DNA of 64,000 nt, taken from assembly GCA_013398175.1 (NCBI GenBank), contig VZRZ01005134.1, positions 364,400-428,399 on the forward strand. Reading direction: 5' to 3'. Under the pieces are notes generated by a model. The model had not been told where the DNA came from, ran no database searches, and saw only the letters and a program-made list of their open reading frames with translations. Each line of letters starts with the position of its first letter. The first letter of the stretch is position 1. Below, piece after piece: positions 51,703 to 64,000 of this stretch. Origin of the DNA: Climacteris rufus. Taxonomy: Eukaryota; Chordata; Aves; Passeriformes; Climacteridae. The position numbers and the translations under genes were made by a program.

Positions 51703-54700
51703 AGAGTACTGTGCATATGGACAAGCAGACAAGGTAGATTGTATATGCATGCCTCATACCCATCCATTTGAAAAACACAAAAAAACCCTGCATGCATTCA
51801 TGCATATTTGAGTTAAGATATCTGTCAAAAACATCGATTAGAAGAGTGGAAGGACACAGAGTTGCACCAATTATGCACGAATAGACACATAAACTGAATA
51901 GAATCATAAATATCAAGGACGATGAAGTGTGATTTTGCCAAATCATGGAGCTTGAATTCTACTTCACTCATTTCTGAATTTCAGAGACAAAAATTAAGGT
52001 CATGTCTGAGTCAATGTCTTTCCAGACTTCAGTATTGTCTGGTTTCCAGTGGAATCAGTCCAGTGCATGTTTCAAAATGAAGACTGTATTGATGAGTTGA
52101 GAGTTTGTGCCTCAAATTAGTGTTCTAATATTACATATATAGCCAGGGGGGATCAGCTGAAACATTAATTTCAATCTTATTGATTACTTTCATCTAACAT
52201 AGGAAATAATTACTGACTATCCTAATCCATGGAGCAATGGCAGTTCTCAAGCAGGTGTTTAGCTCAAGTAATGTATGTGAAATACGAGCTTTGCAACCAA
52301 AATTCAGCATGAAATCTCATGCCTTAGTAATTCTGGTCATTAATATAACATAAATATAAATTAGTTATTATTAATCATTATTTTATAGCATCATCAAGTT
52401 GGAGAAAGCTGTACACCTGTGATATAACTTGAAAAAAACAACTTAACTCTCTAACTTAAATTACTCATTTTTTTCATACAGTCACCATTTCACTTAAGTC
52501 CTCGTTACCCTCATTATCTGTGATTGCACAAAAAGATGAGCATGAGGCATGTAGTGTCTTTTCACCTCAGAAAAACCATCCTAGGCAATTTACTGGATAA
52601 ATGAAAGAGCAATGAGGGTATTTCAGCCTTGTTATTAACACCTGACACGAGCTGCACAGGCATGTCTGGCTAAATAGCAACAAGTCCAGACAAAAAGCTA
52701 ATGCCCTGACACAGGGTAAGAAAGGTGAAACACTCCTCCAGTGCTTTTCTTCCTGTTATTTTGACTGATAATTTTCGTAGGTGTTTGATAGTTTTTATTA
52801 TTTTTTATTATATTTTATTTTATTATCTCATGTAATTCCCCTGTTCTCTTGACTCCTTGCAATATAACCTGCATTTATTCTGTAGCCTAATAGGAAAAAC
52901 TTTCAACCATAAACTTATTATGGAGTCCCTCTAATTACACTTATATCTGGGGAAACAGGTTTAAAAAAAAAGAAAAAAGAAACAACAAACCAAACTAATT
53001 AAGAATGAAAACATTTAGTTATTCCCCGTATATAAGTAAAGTGGGATTTTTGGAACAAATTAATCCCATGATGAAAAAAGTAAGAGAGACTCATTTGGTC
53101 TATATGAACACAATTCTTCTACATTCTTCAAAAGTTTGTACCAACAGTTCTCAGTCACATATTTATGAGTAAGGCATATTTGCTCAAGAAAATACTAGTT
53201 TTATATACTCCATTTTAAAATCTTCAAGAAGTTCATTTAGTATTTTGGAACTGCACAGAAAACAGATTGTAAGAGAGCAGATATATTATCCCACAGTATT
53301 TTAAATGCTTAAAGGAATTTTACATCTGGATGATGAACAGCAAAGACCCTCAAGTAAGTGACTTAACAGGGATTTTAAATCAAAAATGAAAAATCAAAAA
53401 TAGAAAGGCATCAGATCACACAGAGTTACTCAGTGAAAAGAAATTTCTGAGTTAATAAATAGCAACTTTTTCCAATTAGAAATATTATATTTATTCAGAG
53501 AAACATTTGGGCACTCTTATTCTTCTGCTTCTGAACAGAAAAAGAAACATTTTTATTACTGGACAAAAGAAAAAGGATTTTTGAACTATTGCATCTTTTA
53601 TTAATATCAAAGAAGCATTTCCTTAATTCATTGTTTAAAAATGAGTAAACATACACGGAGAGAAAAAAGTAAGCAAAAGTGATTCCAAATCATGATGTAT
53701 TTTTCTTTGCCTAATGAGCCCTTTATATAAATAGTTTTGAAAAAAAAAAAAAACCCCACAAAAACTGGAAATTAACTTCGAGGGGAAAAGAAAGAAACAA
53801 CAATAATGTCCATCTGTCTCTGGATTCAATATTCAGCTTTTAATTTGTGTTTCTTTTACTCTGCACTGCACTGCATTTAGAATTTGCATTAAGTTCAGCA
53901 CCACCAGGTTTTCCATCTGATCGTTTTTTCCTAAGAAGTATAAAATCTTCTAATCTGAATCTCCTAGGATGCCAGAATTAACATCTCATTAAAGACCAAT
54001 TTGCTTTTTCAGCTAAAGAATCAGCTTCCTTCTGGCATTTTTATTTTTAGTAAGTTGCTTCCATACTGTTGAGTCACATCCTTCTACATAAAAATCTAGA
54101 ATACAATATTATATAAAATGGGAACACAAACAGAAGCAGTACTTTAACAAAATTTCTTAAGTCTAAATTTTATGAGAAATTATGTTGTCTGGGCTCTTAA
54201 AACCCACCAAAACTACTTACTTTGCACTAGCCAAGAAGCTAAAGGAACAGAAAACAAAAGCTAACACCCCACCGTTAGAAAAACAGAAGAGTAATTAATC
54301 CCCAAGCATGATGATGCTTAATGATCCCTAATCTGTAAAAGTTAATAACTCCTAATGAGTGGTGTATTTTAAAAGTATAAAAAGTTCTGCAATGCTTAAT
54401 TTCTTTTGAGTTGGACAACAACACAGAGAACTCCAGTATTTGTCAATGATAATGGCATACAAAAAAAAATTATCTAATACAAGAAACTGTCTTAAAGGCA
54501 CTACCAATTGATTAGGAATAACAAAATATATATGGTTTGCATGTTTTTAATAATGAATATGACAATAATAAAAAAAGAAGGTGGCAAAAGACCCATTTTA
54601 AACACCAGGAGAGGGATGCTGAAGAACAAAGTCATCATAACATGGAACATCACAACAAACAGCCCCGCAGCTGTGCCAGCGAGTCTCACAGGCACCTGGA

Positions 54701-55060
54701 CCACTTCAGACGTACTAATACTCCTGAATTGTGCAGGATATTGTGTACCAGAATATTTAATTCATTAGATCTTGATGTGTGATGTACTGTGCTGCTTCAA
54801 TCCAATGCAGCTGCTGCCCACCAAGACCTCTTTCTTTCAAAGTGGTTGAATTATTTGAACGCTTCTCTTTCCAGACAATGCTAAGACTACCCATCCAAAG
54901 AGCAATTTCCCCTGTCTGTCAACATGAGCTCTCCAGATTTTTATGTGCTGCCTATTTCACTGGCAGATCTGGCAAAAGATAAATGGTTTATTCTACCTAA
55001 TTTTTGAACCTGGGTTAAAAAAGAAAATACAACAGACGCATCACATTTTAGGGAAAACAC

Positions 55061-55117
55061 TCCTTTTTTTTTTTTTCTTTTTTTCCCTCCCCCCGTTTCT
55101 TCTTCTTTCTCTTCTTC
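55061..55117 (+). repeat. Pyrimidine-rich low-complexity tract
   Basis: T and C only, apart from one G at 55095, ending in ttcttcag. It resembles a 3' splice site, but on the strand opposite to the gene. Confidence 0.85.
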
Positions 55118-55991
55118 AGCATATAAAACAGGGTAAAACCTAGTGGAAATCTAAATGGCTCACAGGAGATGTCTCCATTCCAGTACACACAGGCCAGGCA
55201 GATGCCAGCTCTTGTTTCTGGAGCAGTCTGCCTTTAGTAGGCCTCACACACTTGGATTTTCCAATTAAATAACACCTGGATGGAAAGCCCACACTTCACA
55301 GTTTGTCACAGTTCTCCATGACTTACATGCATGCTTTTCTGAATATTTTTATATGCCAGGCTTGGCATCAGTGTTGGAGCTTTTAATCAAAACATGAGGT
55401 ACTACTGAGTCCTTCATCCCTCCAACTGAAAACAGGGGCTGGGGATGTGTTTTGCAAATAAACCCGTGCTCACAAACCTTGTTTATCTTTGCTCATCCTG
55501 AGCAGTGGGCCTGGCAACAAGAGTCTGGATGTTTTCCATTTGCCCTTTTAATTAGACGCATAAAATGCATAAAATCTCCTTCAATGTGTACCACTGCTCA
55601 CCCTCTGGTGTGTGACTAGAACTGCTTACTCCTTGCCAGTTTGTACTTTCAAATGAAAAATCAGTAAACAGAATAATAAGAAATGTGGTATGAATTCCAG
55701 CATGGGGTTTATTTGACAGGGTATTTTTCAGAAAGGTATTAAACTTTTCACTACCTACAAACACTGTGGCCATACTGAGATCCGTGGTACCACGTACACT
55801 TTTAAGGTGTTTCACATATTTCAAAATGCTTTGTGAAAGAAACATTCTGATTAAACCTAATGATGTATTAACCACCTCTTTTAAAATTGCCAGCAGCATT
55901 CTGGGCTGCACTGGGCAGAGCATTGCCAGCAGGTCAGGGTGGGTGATCCATCTTGCCTAGGCCATGTTTTTGTCAAAAGTTAAGAGAATTT

Positions 55992-56044
55992 GACCCAGAT
56001 AATGCTTGAGGTCTCTTCCAGCCTGGGACTCTCTGACTCTGTGA
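55992..56044 (+). mobile_element. CR1 LINE 3' scrap
   Basis: cccagataatgcttgaggtc then tcttccagcctgggactctc and tgactctgtga fit the sense CR1 3' terminus. Only about 50 bp remain. Confidence 0.6.
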
Positions 56045-59000
56045 ATACCCATTATTGTACCATCCTCACCAACTGTGGACTTGAGGCCTTATTTTCACAA
56101 CAGATTCACTGGCAATCAGCACCAAAGGCAATTGTTTAGGCAGAAATATTGTAAATTACGACTTACAACGTTTTCGGCATTGCAATCAATGCCATTTATC
56201 AGGCTATTCTGCTTGCATGCATTCAGACTACTCAATTTAGATTTCTGTGCATTAGGCACTCTTCAGGCTACCCAGAAACTAAACATTAGGGCCTAATTTG
56301 TCAAATTATTTTTATTAATATGTATTGATTACTTTTAACAGAATTCTATAACCTGTGAGAACATCTTGATTATGAGATAATTTCTGTTTAAAAAATGTGT
56401 TTTGTAGTTAATTCCACATGAAACACTGCTGTAAGAGAAATGTGAAGCTCTAGGTTTCAGGCTTCAGAACACTGAGAAATGCCCTCACCATGCTGAATGT
56501 GCAATTGCTACACACTCACTGGGAGGAAATTTACCACTCCATGCCCATGCTGCAAACTGCAATCGCAAGGACAGGAATATACAAAAGTGGGTTTTCCATA
56601 GTTTAGCAAACACAGGGGACATTCCCCACCAGAAGCAATCAAACAGAAACCACATTCAAACAAAATCAGCTTAATTTTAATCAAGGGCCACACTGATGGG
56701 GCCTACTTCACAACTGCTTCCATTGTTAGGAGTGGAGGCCCAAACATTTTAAGAACTCTTCAGCAATAAGCTACTAAGAAAACTCATGCTTTCCATCTTT
56801 GTCTGCAAGGAAAGAAATCAGCACAGAATCCAAACAAGTACCATACAGGGAAGAATTTGTTTTCAATCCCTCCCCTCCCACTACTTTTCTCGCTTTACCT
56901 AGAATAAACTAATCTTTGACTATGGAACCTGATTATTCTTCATAAATTCAAATAAACACAGGCCCACCTCAGCATGCTGACGTTACACTTTTACCAACAG
57001 AACTACTGAAACGATTTTCAAGAGTGAAAATATAAGCACAAAGAATAAAACTTCCTTTACAGTTTTTCCAGATCATAAATCAGTATCAAGAGTAAAGCAT
57101 GGCACTTCACTGAAGAGCTCACAGCCATATAATAAAGTCTCCCTGCTGATCATAAAAAACATAATTAGTAAGTCACTTACATAGATTTTGTTAATATAGG
57201 AATAAATATGGTCAATTTGGGGGACACTACACATTAGGCAGTGACAACAGATGCTGAAATCTGCAGTCCACACTGTATTTCCCCATACCCTGGGCAATCT
57301 TCTCCTAGGACTGTATTGGAGAAGACTGCCAGCAGGCTAAGGGATTGATTATTTCCCTAAAGTTAGACTGTCAGGCATGGAAAAGTAAAGTCTCACAGAA
57401 ATAAAGACAAAAGAGACAGGGACTTCACAATGGTACATGGTGACAGCATGAGACAAAGAGAAGAACCCAGATTTCACAGAAGTACACTGAAACATACTTG
57501 GGGTTTAGGGTTTCTCTGTTTCCTTGCTTTTTTTCCCCTGTGCCGGTGATCAAACACTAACACAGACTGACATGACAAGGTGTAAACTCTCTATACCTGG
57601 CAATAGTCAAAACTCAGCTGGGCATGACCCTGAGAAACCTGCTGAACCCTGATGAACCTTTGCATCATCCACTGAGAAGTGGGGTTAGGCTACTGACCTC
57701 CACAGTGCCCCACAGCTTCAAGTATTCTGATTTTGTGAGTGCCAGTGCCTTCATTTGCATTATTTCAGGCTACCTACTTTAGAGATAATGAATGAATAAT
57801 GAATTTAGATGAATACTTTTGTATCAATTGCATACTAGATACACATAAGATTGAGTAATTGGAATTCTTTTGTAAGACTGGATTCATTTCACTGTTTCTA
57901 CCTTAGAAAATCCGTTAGCACATATGTTCAATGTGTGGTGCAAACAACCCTCCTTCAAAAAAAAAGTCACATATTGTAAGACTGTAACAGCATCTTTGAA
58001 ATCATTCAGTCATTTCTAGTCATGGCATCAAAAAGCATTTGCAAGACTGACTGGCAATGAATGACAGGAATTTTATCTGTACTAATTTTTTTTCAGAAGC
58101 CCTTGTCCTGTCAGTGCGGAGGTCAGGAAAGCAAAAGCAGATATTTAGGTTGTGCAAATAAAGCCACAAAACAAAAAGATCAGAGCACTGGGGGTCTAAT
58201 CCATCTTACTGAATTTTTATTTAACAGCATGAAAAGGGAAGAACCCCTTTGATTCCTGCGTCCCTGGCTCAGAGACAGCTGCTGTCAAAGAAATAGTTTA
58301 CTCTGGATACTGGAAAGACTAAACTGATATTGAAAACACTGCAATGTGGTAAAGAAGGAACTCCACAATCACACTTTATCACAGAATAAAGATGTCATGC
58401 AAAAGTGGCATCTCTGGTTTACCTTTCAGCTCAGTGCTGCACTCAGACCCAAGTTTCCTGTGTCACCCATACGAGACCATTTCCTTCCCCTTCTACCCTT
58501 CCAAAATGCACACAGATATTTCAAGCATGTTTTTCCATAATGAGAATCCTCTTGGTGAGTGTTGAGAGCTGACATAGAAGGTACAGGCACTTTCCAAAAG
58601 GACACTGACAGCCTGTTTGACTGCAGCTTTGGAGAGCGTTCCCAGCCCTCCTCTAACATGCCCTCGGCTCCTTTACCCTCCTCTCCCCTACCTGTCACTG
58701 TACAACTTTTATTTTTTCACTTAAACAAATTAAATATGTTCACCTGTTTATCCCCTCAGACAGCCACTGAATTTCAGATTTGGAAGATCAAAACCAAACA
58801 GCTTTAAGAGGCTCAGTTTTCAAACATGAAGAATGTGGTCACTCACGGAACACGCTCTCATAGCCTTATGGCATACTAAACTTGCCTGCTCTCTTCTTGT
58901 CATTAATGTTGAATTTTACCCCTTGTTTTCCCTTATGCACACACCAAACAAAACAGGAATAATGTCAAAACAAATTCCTCTAGGATCATTTCATAGCTCC

Positions 59001-62000
59001 CTCATGTGCTGTCCATGGCTAATCTGCTCACCCATGTTGACATGAAGCACATAGAGAGTTTTCCTGAACAGAATTCATTAAAGACTCCTATTAATTGTCT
59101 CTAACAGTTGTTGGTTGTGATATTTCTGTAATTTACCTCATTCCGGAGAATAACTTATGAGTTATTTAAATGATGAAGTCTGTCAACTTCTCTGTAATGC
59201 ATTTCAATGCCAATATTAATTAATTGGAATTTTTTTTTTTTTTTTTAGTTTAGGTTAAAATTAATGTTTCCATATATGCAGACGAATTTGCTACAGAGTT
59301 AACTTGGGCCTAAGTGTTCTTATTATCTTTGGAAAACATCCTGCTGTTGGGAATGTTTGATATAATCACCTTTTATCCGTTTAGATAAATCCTTTCCTAC
59401 CTTGCTGGAGGATGTGATTAACTGGAAAGAACTACAACACACATTTTCCTGCCTGTCTCTATCTTATTCTCTGCCAATTTATCAGGTATTTAGAATCTTT
59501 TAGACCACTGTAAAACAAGGCACAGTGCGATATTACAAATCTATCACCTCATCTCAAGGCTTTTAACATGACTAAGTACATAACATATGGAAAAATAGGA
59601 AATGAGGTGGGACTGTCATCAGCAAAATAGCAGAATCACAATGGAATTAGCAATTTAAAATATACAAATTACTTTCACAAACATTTAATACAAATTTTGG
59701 TTTAGACACACTCAAAGTTACAGGTTCAGAAAACTGAAATATGGCAGAACAGTCATGTCTTTCCCTGGGTAAATTTATTTTTAAAAATCATTAATTAATC
59801 TTCTTAGCTTGAAATTGGTATTATGATCCATTTCAGGTTTTAAATATTAGTTGTATTAAGATAATAAAGGGAGTTACATTCTTGAGTATCCATGCAGCCG
59901 CCAAACTCTCTTGAATCTTTGTTGATCTATTTAGGGAAGACTTCTGCCTAAATATTTGATCTTCCTAGGTATTTATATGCATCTATTCTTTTTTTCCCTC
60001 TGCATGGTTCATGACTTGCTGCCTGAAAGGGTTTGCTTTTCATTTACCCACATTAATGCATGATTAAGCAAAATCCCTGTTGTCTTTTACTGTGAAAATC
60101 CTCCTGTTTAAGGTATGTCCTTTGAAAAATTTATGACTTCCCAGCTGGTGTCCAGAGTTCAACAGTACATCCTGTCACCAGCACGGAACAAAGTCTGATA
60201 GGGGAGTCTCTAACGAGGAGGATGCAGAGAACACTCAGCTGCCTTTAAAATTTGCTGTATAAAGAGACAGAGTGACACAGGCTCTTTTCTGTGTTGTTTT
60301 TTTTTTCCCCCTCACCCTCCTCTTTTCTTCCTACATGGTAGCTCCTGACATCCTAAATACTTAATTTTTAACCCAATTAGTGTTTCCAACTACGCAGGAA
60401 ATTGTCAGGAAGCCTTTTTGAGATAGGAGGGATTAAGAGATTAGCTTTTGGGCAATAACTCATTAAAAAGCCAAAGAGAAGCAACCTTTGCTAGCATTCC
60501 CTCTTAAATCTTACATCTAATAAACACTCTCAGTAAAAGTTATCACTCAGGGTCTTGCACTCCTGGGCTCCTCACAGACTCACCTTTCAACTAATTATTT
60601 TACTTGAAACACTTCAGTATTTGAATTAATGGAGTCTGATTGAATAGCAGCTTACATTAATTATCACCATGTTCACAGGAAAAAATCAAATTATTTTCTT
60701 GAAATACCTTTTTTTTTCTTCCCAGTGGTTTCTATGACTATATAGGGCAACATAATGTGGAATAATCTTTTACTAAAAAGAGATTCTTTTAAAAACTATT
60801 TTTGAAGTTTTTAACAAAGCTAGACTGAATCCATCCATACATGCAGCAAACAAGACAAACACAAACTTAACTGAGATTTTGGATTTCAGTTACTATAGGA
60901 ATAAAAATAAGTTCTTTACTTAACCATTGTTGTCCAGGAGATTTTCCCTGTAGATTACAAACTAGAAATGTAATATCCTACTTGTGTAAGTGCTGTGATT
61001 AGCACATATTGTCAAGCTATTTACTTATGCTTTACTCTGTTTACCAAACTGAGTTTTTGTTGAAGTGCTCAAAGATTTTAGTTAAGTATATGTGTATTTT
61101 TAAAGCCCTATTAATGCTCATCTGCTAATTACAGTGGCAATTATCACAATATGATTTTTTCTCAGATTCACTCATGTCTGGCATCCTCCCAGCTATCTGC
61201 CATGCAGTTTCCTGCCAGCCAAGTATACAATAAATCCAAAAGTTTCCTGAAGCAAAGCCATGTCTAGGCCATTTTAGGGTAGCATGACCTACATCCATTA
61301 GATAAATTCAAGCACTGATAAAAATCACAGGGAAAGGGGTGGAAAAGAGGATTTGAGACAGTGTCTCCTGGCTTCTTTTGTGGCTGCACCAAGGCAACAA
61401 GCACCTTCTTGGGCAACTCAAAACGTTAGGAGGTAACCAGCCACAGTGACACTTTACAGACAGAAAAAAAATGCAGTTGGTGTCTGAAACTGGTCATTCT
61501 CACACAGGAACTAGTGCCATTTGTTTGCAGAAAATTTAACTTAAGTGGAATCAAATGAAACCCAAATTCCCTTAAAATTGCATTGTGGGGACATAGAATT
61601 CACTGTCAAAACAGCAGCAGCATCACTGTCAGGAAAGAAAACAATCACAAAACACCCTCCTTAAACAGAACAGCCTTGTGTTTCTGGACTTAGTTCTGCT
61701 GCCTTTATCTCATGATAGAGCTACACTTAATCCTCAGAACAGTGTGTTCAGGTTGTCCCTGCACAGCCTTTATTTATTTATTACAAAATGAGAACCACAT
61801 AGGTTTAGGACAGTGGCAGTGTGGAGCCCAGCTGTGACAGTTTCATCATTTTGCCCTATAAACACATTTTTATACATTATTTGGGATAATACAAGAGCTC
61901 AGTTAACTTTCAATGAGCTGTCTATCACCTCTTCCTTCAGATTCTGGTTTTCTCCTTAAGTTTTCTTACGATGGAGGCCTGTCCTGCCAGAGGCTTTGGA

Positions 62001-62284
62001 TCTACCACTCACATTTATGTTTACTCTGAGTCAAGCGCACATCACAATATTTCAGTATGTTTGACTTGTGTCCTGTGCACTCATCTAATGATTAATTACA
62101 GCCTCCAGATGGGTAATTGTTTTTGAAATGCAAACAAGTGACTACTGTGTGTTGTTCTGAGTTTTTTTACCTATGCTGTTTCTGTCACTTCACTTGCGTG
62201 AGTAATTACTCTTTACTCTGGGCATCAGCATAAAGTTTTTGGAAATAAAGCTTTAAATGGCCATTGGTTGCAGAAGGATATATA

Positions 62285-62332
62285 TATATATGTCCTTTTA
62301 TATACACATATATGTCCTTTTATATGTATATG
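62285..62332 (+). repeat. AT-rich tandem duplication, 22-bp period
   Basis: atatatgtccttttatat occurs twice with a 22-bp offset, preceded by (TA)n. Confidence 0.85.
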
Positions 62333-62633
62333 TTTGCACTGATCTTTGAAAAATCTACTGGCCACTTTTAATTCACTGCTATGATCTCTTCGTGAAGTGA
62401 GGGACTGAGCTTTTCTGAGTAGTTATGTTCTGCAGATACAATTCTCAGATGCTGTTTTACCTGTCTGCTAATGATTATATAGATGTCTATGACAGACATA
62501 AGGTTAAAAACCCAACAATGATCAATGCAATGACAGCATCACCACAAAACATTGCACGGACAGGATGGCTGCTCAGCCAGCCACAGACCAAGGGGGCACT
62601 GGAACCATTTGAGCACCTGAAGTCTGCACTTAC

Positions 62634-62762
62634 CAACCTCCACCAGGCTGGAGCAGTTGGGGTCTGTGAAGCCCTCGGGGCACTCGCAGGAGTAGAAGTC
62701 ATCACTCAGCCCCGACAGGCAGATGCCTCCGTTCTGGCAGGGGTTGGAGTCGCACAAGTCCG
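62634..62762 (-). CDS. EDIL3: EDIL3 internal exon: EGF-like domain 1
   Basis: This 129-nt internal exon encodes the first EGF-like module of EDIL3/DEL-1, a secreted matrix glycoprotein that binds integrins and, through its discoidin domains, phospholipid. On the minus strand it follows an acceptor ending ctgcag and ends before the donor gtaagt. It reads as 2 nt, 42 full codons, then 1 nt, so both flanking introns are phase 1. The translation begins DLCDSNPCQNGGICLSG and ends NCSSLVEV, with six cysteines in EGF spacing (C1 in DLC, C2 in NPC, C3 in GIC, C4 in YSC, C5 in CEC, C6 in PNC). The segment C-D-S-N-P-C fits the O-glucosylation consensus, and N-C-S at the end is a formal N-glycosylation sequon. 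GC at third positions is high (37 of 42 codons). An in-frame continuation past the donor adds KCRLQ and is simply intron read-through. Identification rests on close similarity to the EDIL3 EGF1 as I know it and on agreement with the other two exons. Confidence 0.94.
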
Positions 62763-64000
62763 CTGCAGGTCACAGAGAAACAGAAACAAGGCTCTTGTAG
62801 AGAGAAGGTGCCAAAAGGGATGCACAGGCTCCAAATATGTCAGACTGCTGCCAGCCAGGGAGGGGAAGGGATGACAAACCTTATGTCCTTCTGGCTAATT
62901 CAGTTCTGTGTTAATTGAACAGCACACCTCCACATAATCACATAATCATCTTTCCTTAGTCTCCCACTCCATAAAATGTGATTCCCTTAGCCTCACTGGC
63001 AGCTATGCGTTTGCAAAAAAACAATAGCAAAAAGTAATTTTTTGCTTTTTCCTAATTTGAAGACATTCAGGACGCACACAGATTGCATTCTGTCACCAAC
63101 AGAATACCTGGAAACTATCCTACAAAATGCCCAAGGCTTTGGTCAGCTGCAATTTAACACCGTTTCTCAGATAATTAATCTTATATTTAGATGCATTTTT
63201 ATTTATCTCAGTCTTCACATTTTAAGGCAGACTTGTGCTCTCTGTTGCCCAGTATTGTTTTTTAAAAATACCAGTATATTGTGCAGTAAATGCATCTGAA
63301 AGAAAGATCTGCAGATAGGTTATTATCAGAAAATAAGTACATTATTTTTATGGCTTTTAAATTGAAACTTGTCAGGTTTTTGTCATGTAATTGAAAATTC
63401 ATCTGGTTTATGTCAGTAGTACTGATATTAGAGTATGCTTTGGTGGTAAACTCAAAATTTAAAATTTCAACACCTTTCTTGCACATAAACTTGATATTAA
63501 TTCTTGTGTGAATTTCCATCAAGCCATCCCTTGAGAAATGTACCTGTTGTGCCAAATTGATTTTATGAATTCTGTGCAACAGTTGCAAAGAACTCGAGTT
63601 GTTAGTTTGTTTGGTTATTTGTGGTTTTATTTAATTTTAATTTGTCAGCTTTAAGGTGCCTTCATGACACAGAGAACTTCCATGTACTTGGTATTAACAG
63701 TTTTTTCTTGAAGACTGCCCAGCTGATGGAGAAGTAAAGCTTTTGAAAACAGCAAATGACATTTCCTAATTGAATCTAAGTAACTCAAGACTTCTCCGTT
63801 TCTGCTTTTGTTGCATTATTGGGGTAGCAAAGGATGCTTGTTTATTACTTTATGGGGCTTAGGCATTTGGTTGTGAAAGAGCAGCTGCTATTAAATGAAT
63901 GCTCTGACAACTCTATTCCCATGCCTCTAATTAAATTAATAAACTAAATAGCATCTGGAGCAGGAACACTTATTATGCAAATCCGTATGGATATTCTGAT
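62763..64000 (-). other. EDIL3: EDIL3 intron 1, 3' end (partial)
   Basis: This is non-coding sequence upstream (on the minus strand) of the EGF1 exon, ending in the acceptor at 62764-62763. I see no exon, RNA gene or clear repeat in it. An octamer motif ATGCAAAT is at 63975-63982, but one or two such matches are expected by chance in a window this size. The exon coding for the signal peptide should lie beyond 64000. Confidence 0.8.

Larger units (their letters stand above)
34862..62633 (-). other. EDIL3: EDIL3 intron 2 (27.8 kb)
   Basis: This intron lies between the EGF1 exon and the 30-nt microexon. It starts with gtaagt at 62633 and ends with the AG at 34863-34862. It is AT-rich and holds CR1 LINE pieces near 43.0, 45.9, 46.8, 51.5 and 56.0 kb, simple repeats and A/C-rich tracts. 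No further EGF-coding exon and no RNA gene were recognised. The open frames inside it are short or overlap CR1 copies. Apart from the repeats listed separately, nothing else was seen. Confidence 0.88.

Noticed and set aside
62425..62874. 149-codon + strand open frame across the EGF1 exon
   Set aside because: It is the antisense shadow of the minus-strand EDIL3 exon, which has six EGF cysteines and correct splice sites.

Overview
The window is vertebrate, almost certainly avian, nuclear DNA. Most of it is AT-rich, non-coding intron sequence. Short CR1 LINE copies, the dominant retroposon of birds, lie on both strands, and one LTR-like element is present. No prokaryotic gene organisation, rRNA or tRNA was recognised. 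A Neoavian (perhaps songbird) source is a guess from the look of the CR1 copies and is not shown by the sequence.

Only one gene can be supported: an internal part of EDIL3 (DEL-1; EGF-like repeats and discoidin domains 3) on the minus strand. Three exons are visible, each with an AG acceptor and a GT donor and each flanked by phase-1 introns. In transcription order they are: 62762-62634 (129 nt, EGF-like domain 1), 34861-34832 (30 nt, acidic linker microexon) and 12817-12689 (129 nt, EGF-like domain 2 with the RGD integrin-binding loop). Joined, they read through in frame, with or without the microexon. The signal-peptide exon should lie beyond 64000. EGF3, the two discoidin domains and the 3' end should lie before position 1.

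Layout: 62763-64000 is the end of intron 1. 34862-62633 is intron 2 (27.8 kb), with CR1 copies near 43.0, 45.9, 46.8, 51.5 and 56.0 kb. 12818-34831 is intron 3 (22.0 kb), with CR1 copies near 14.2, 27.6, 28.5, 29.6 and 30.2 kb, a 190-nt T-free A-rich tract at 22.8 kb and a 286-N assembly gap at 27.9-28.2 kb. 1-12688 is the start of intron 4, with CR1 copies near 2.5, 4.0, 9.1 and 10.2 kb and an LTR-like element at 5.4-5.9 kb.

No new multi-gene system is evident. The points most worth checking are: the control of the 30-nt microexon, which has an extreme polypyrimidine tract and a UGCAUG motif upstream; predicted changes in O-glycosylation sites of EGF1 and EGF2 relative to the human protein as I recall it; the sharp GC3 contrast between the two homologous EGF exons; and two perfect hairpins inside CR1 copies that look like template-switch mutations.
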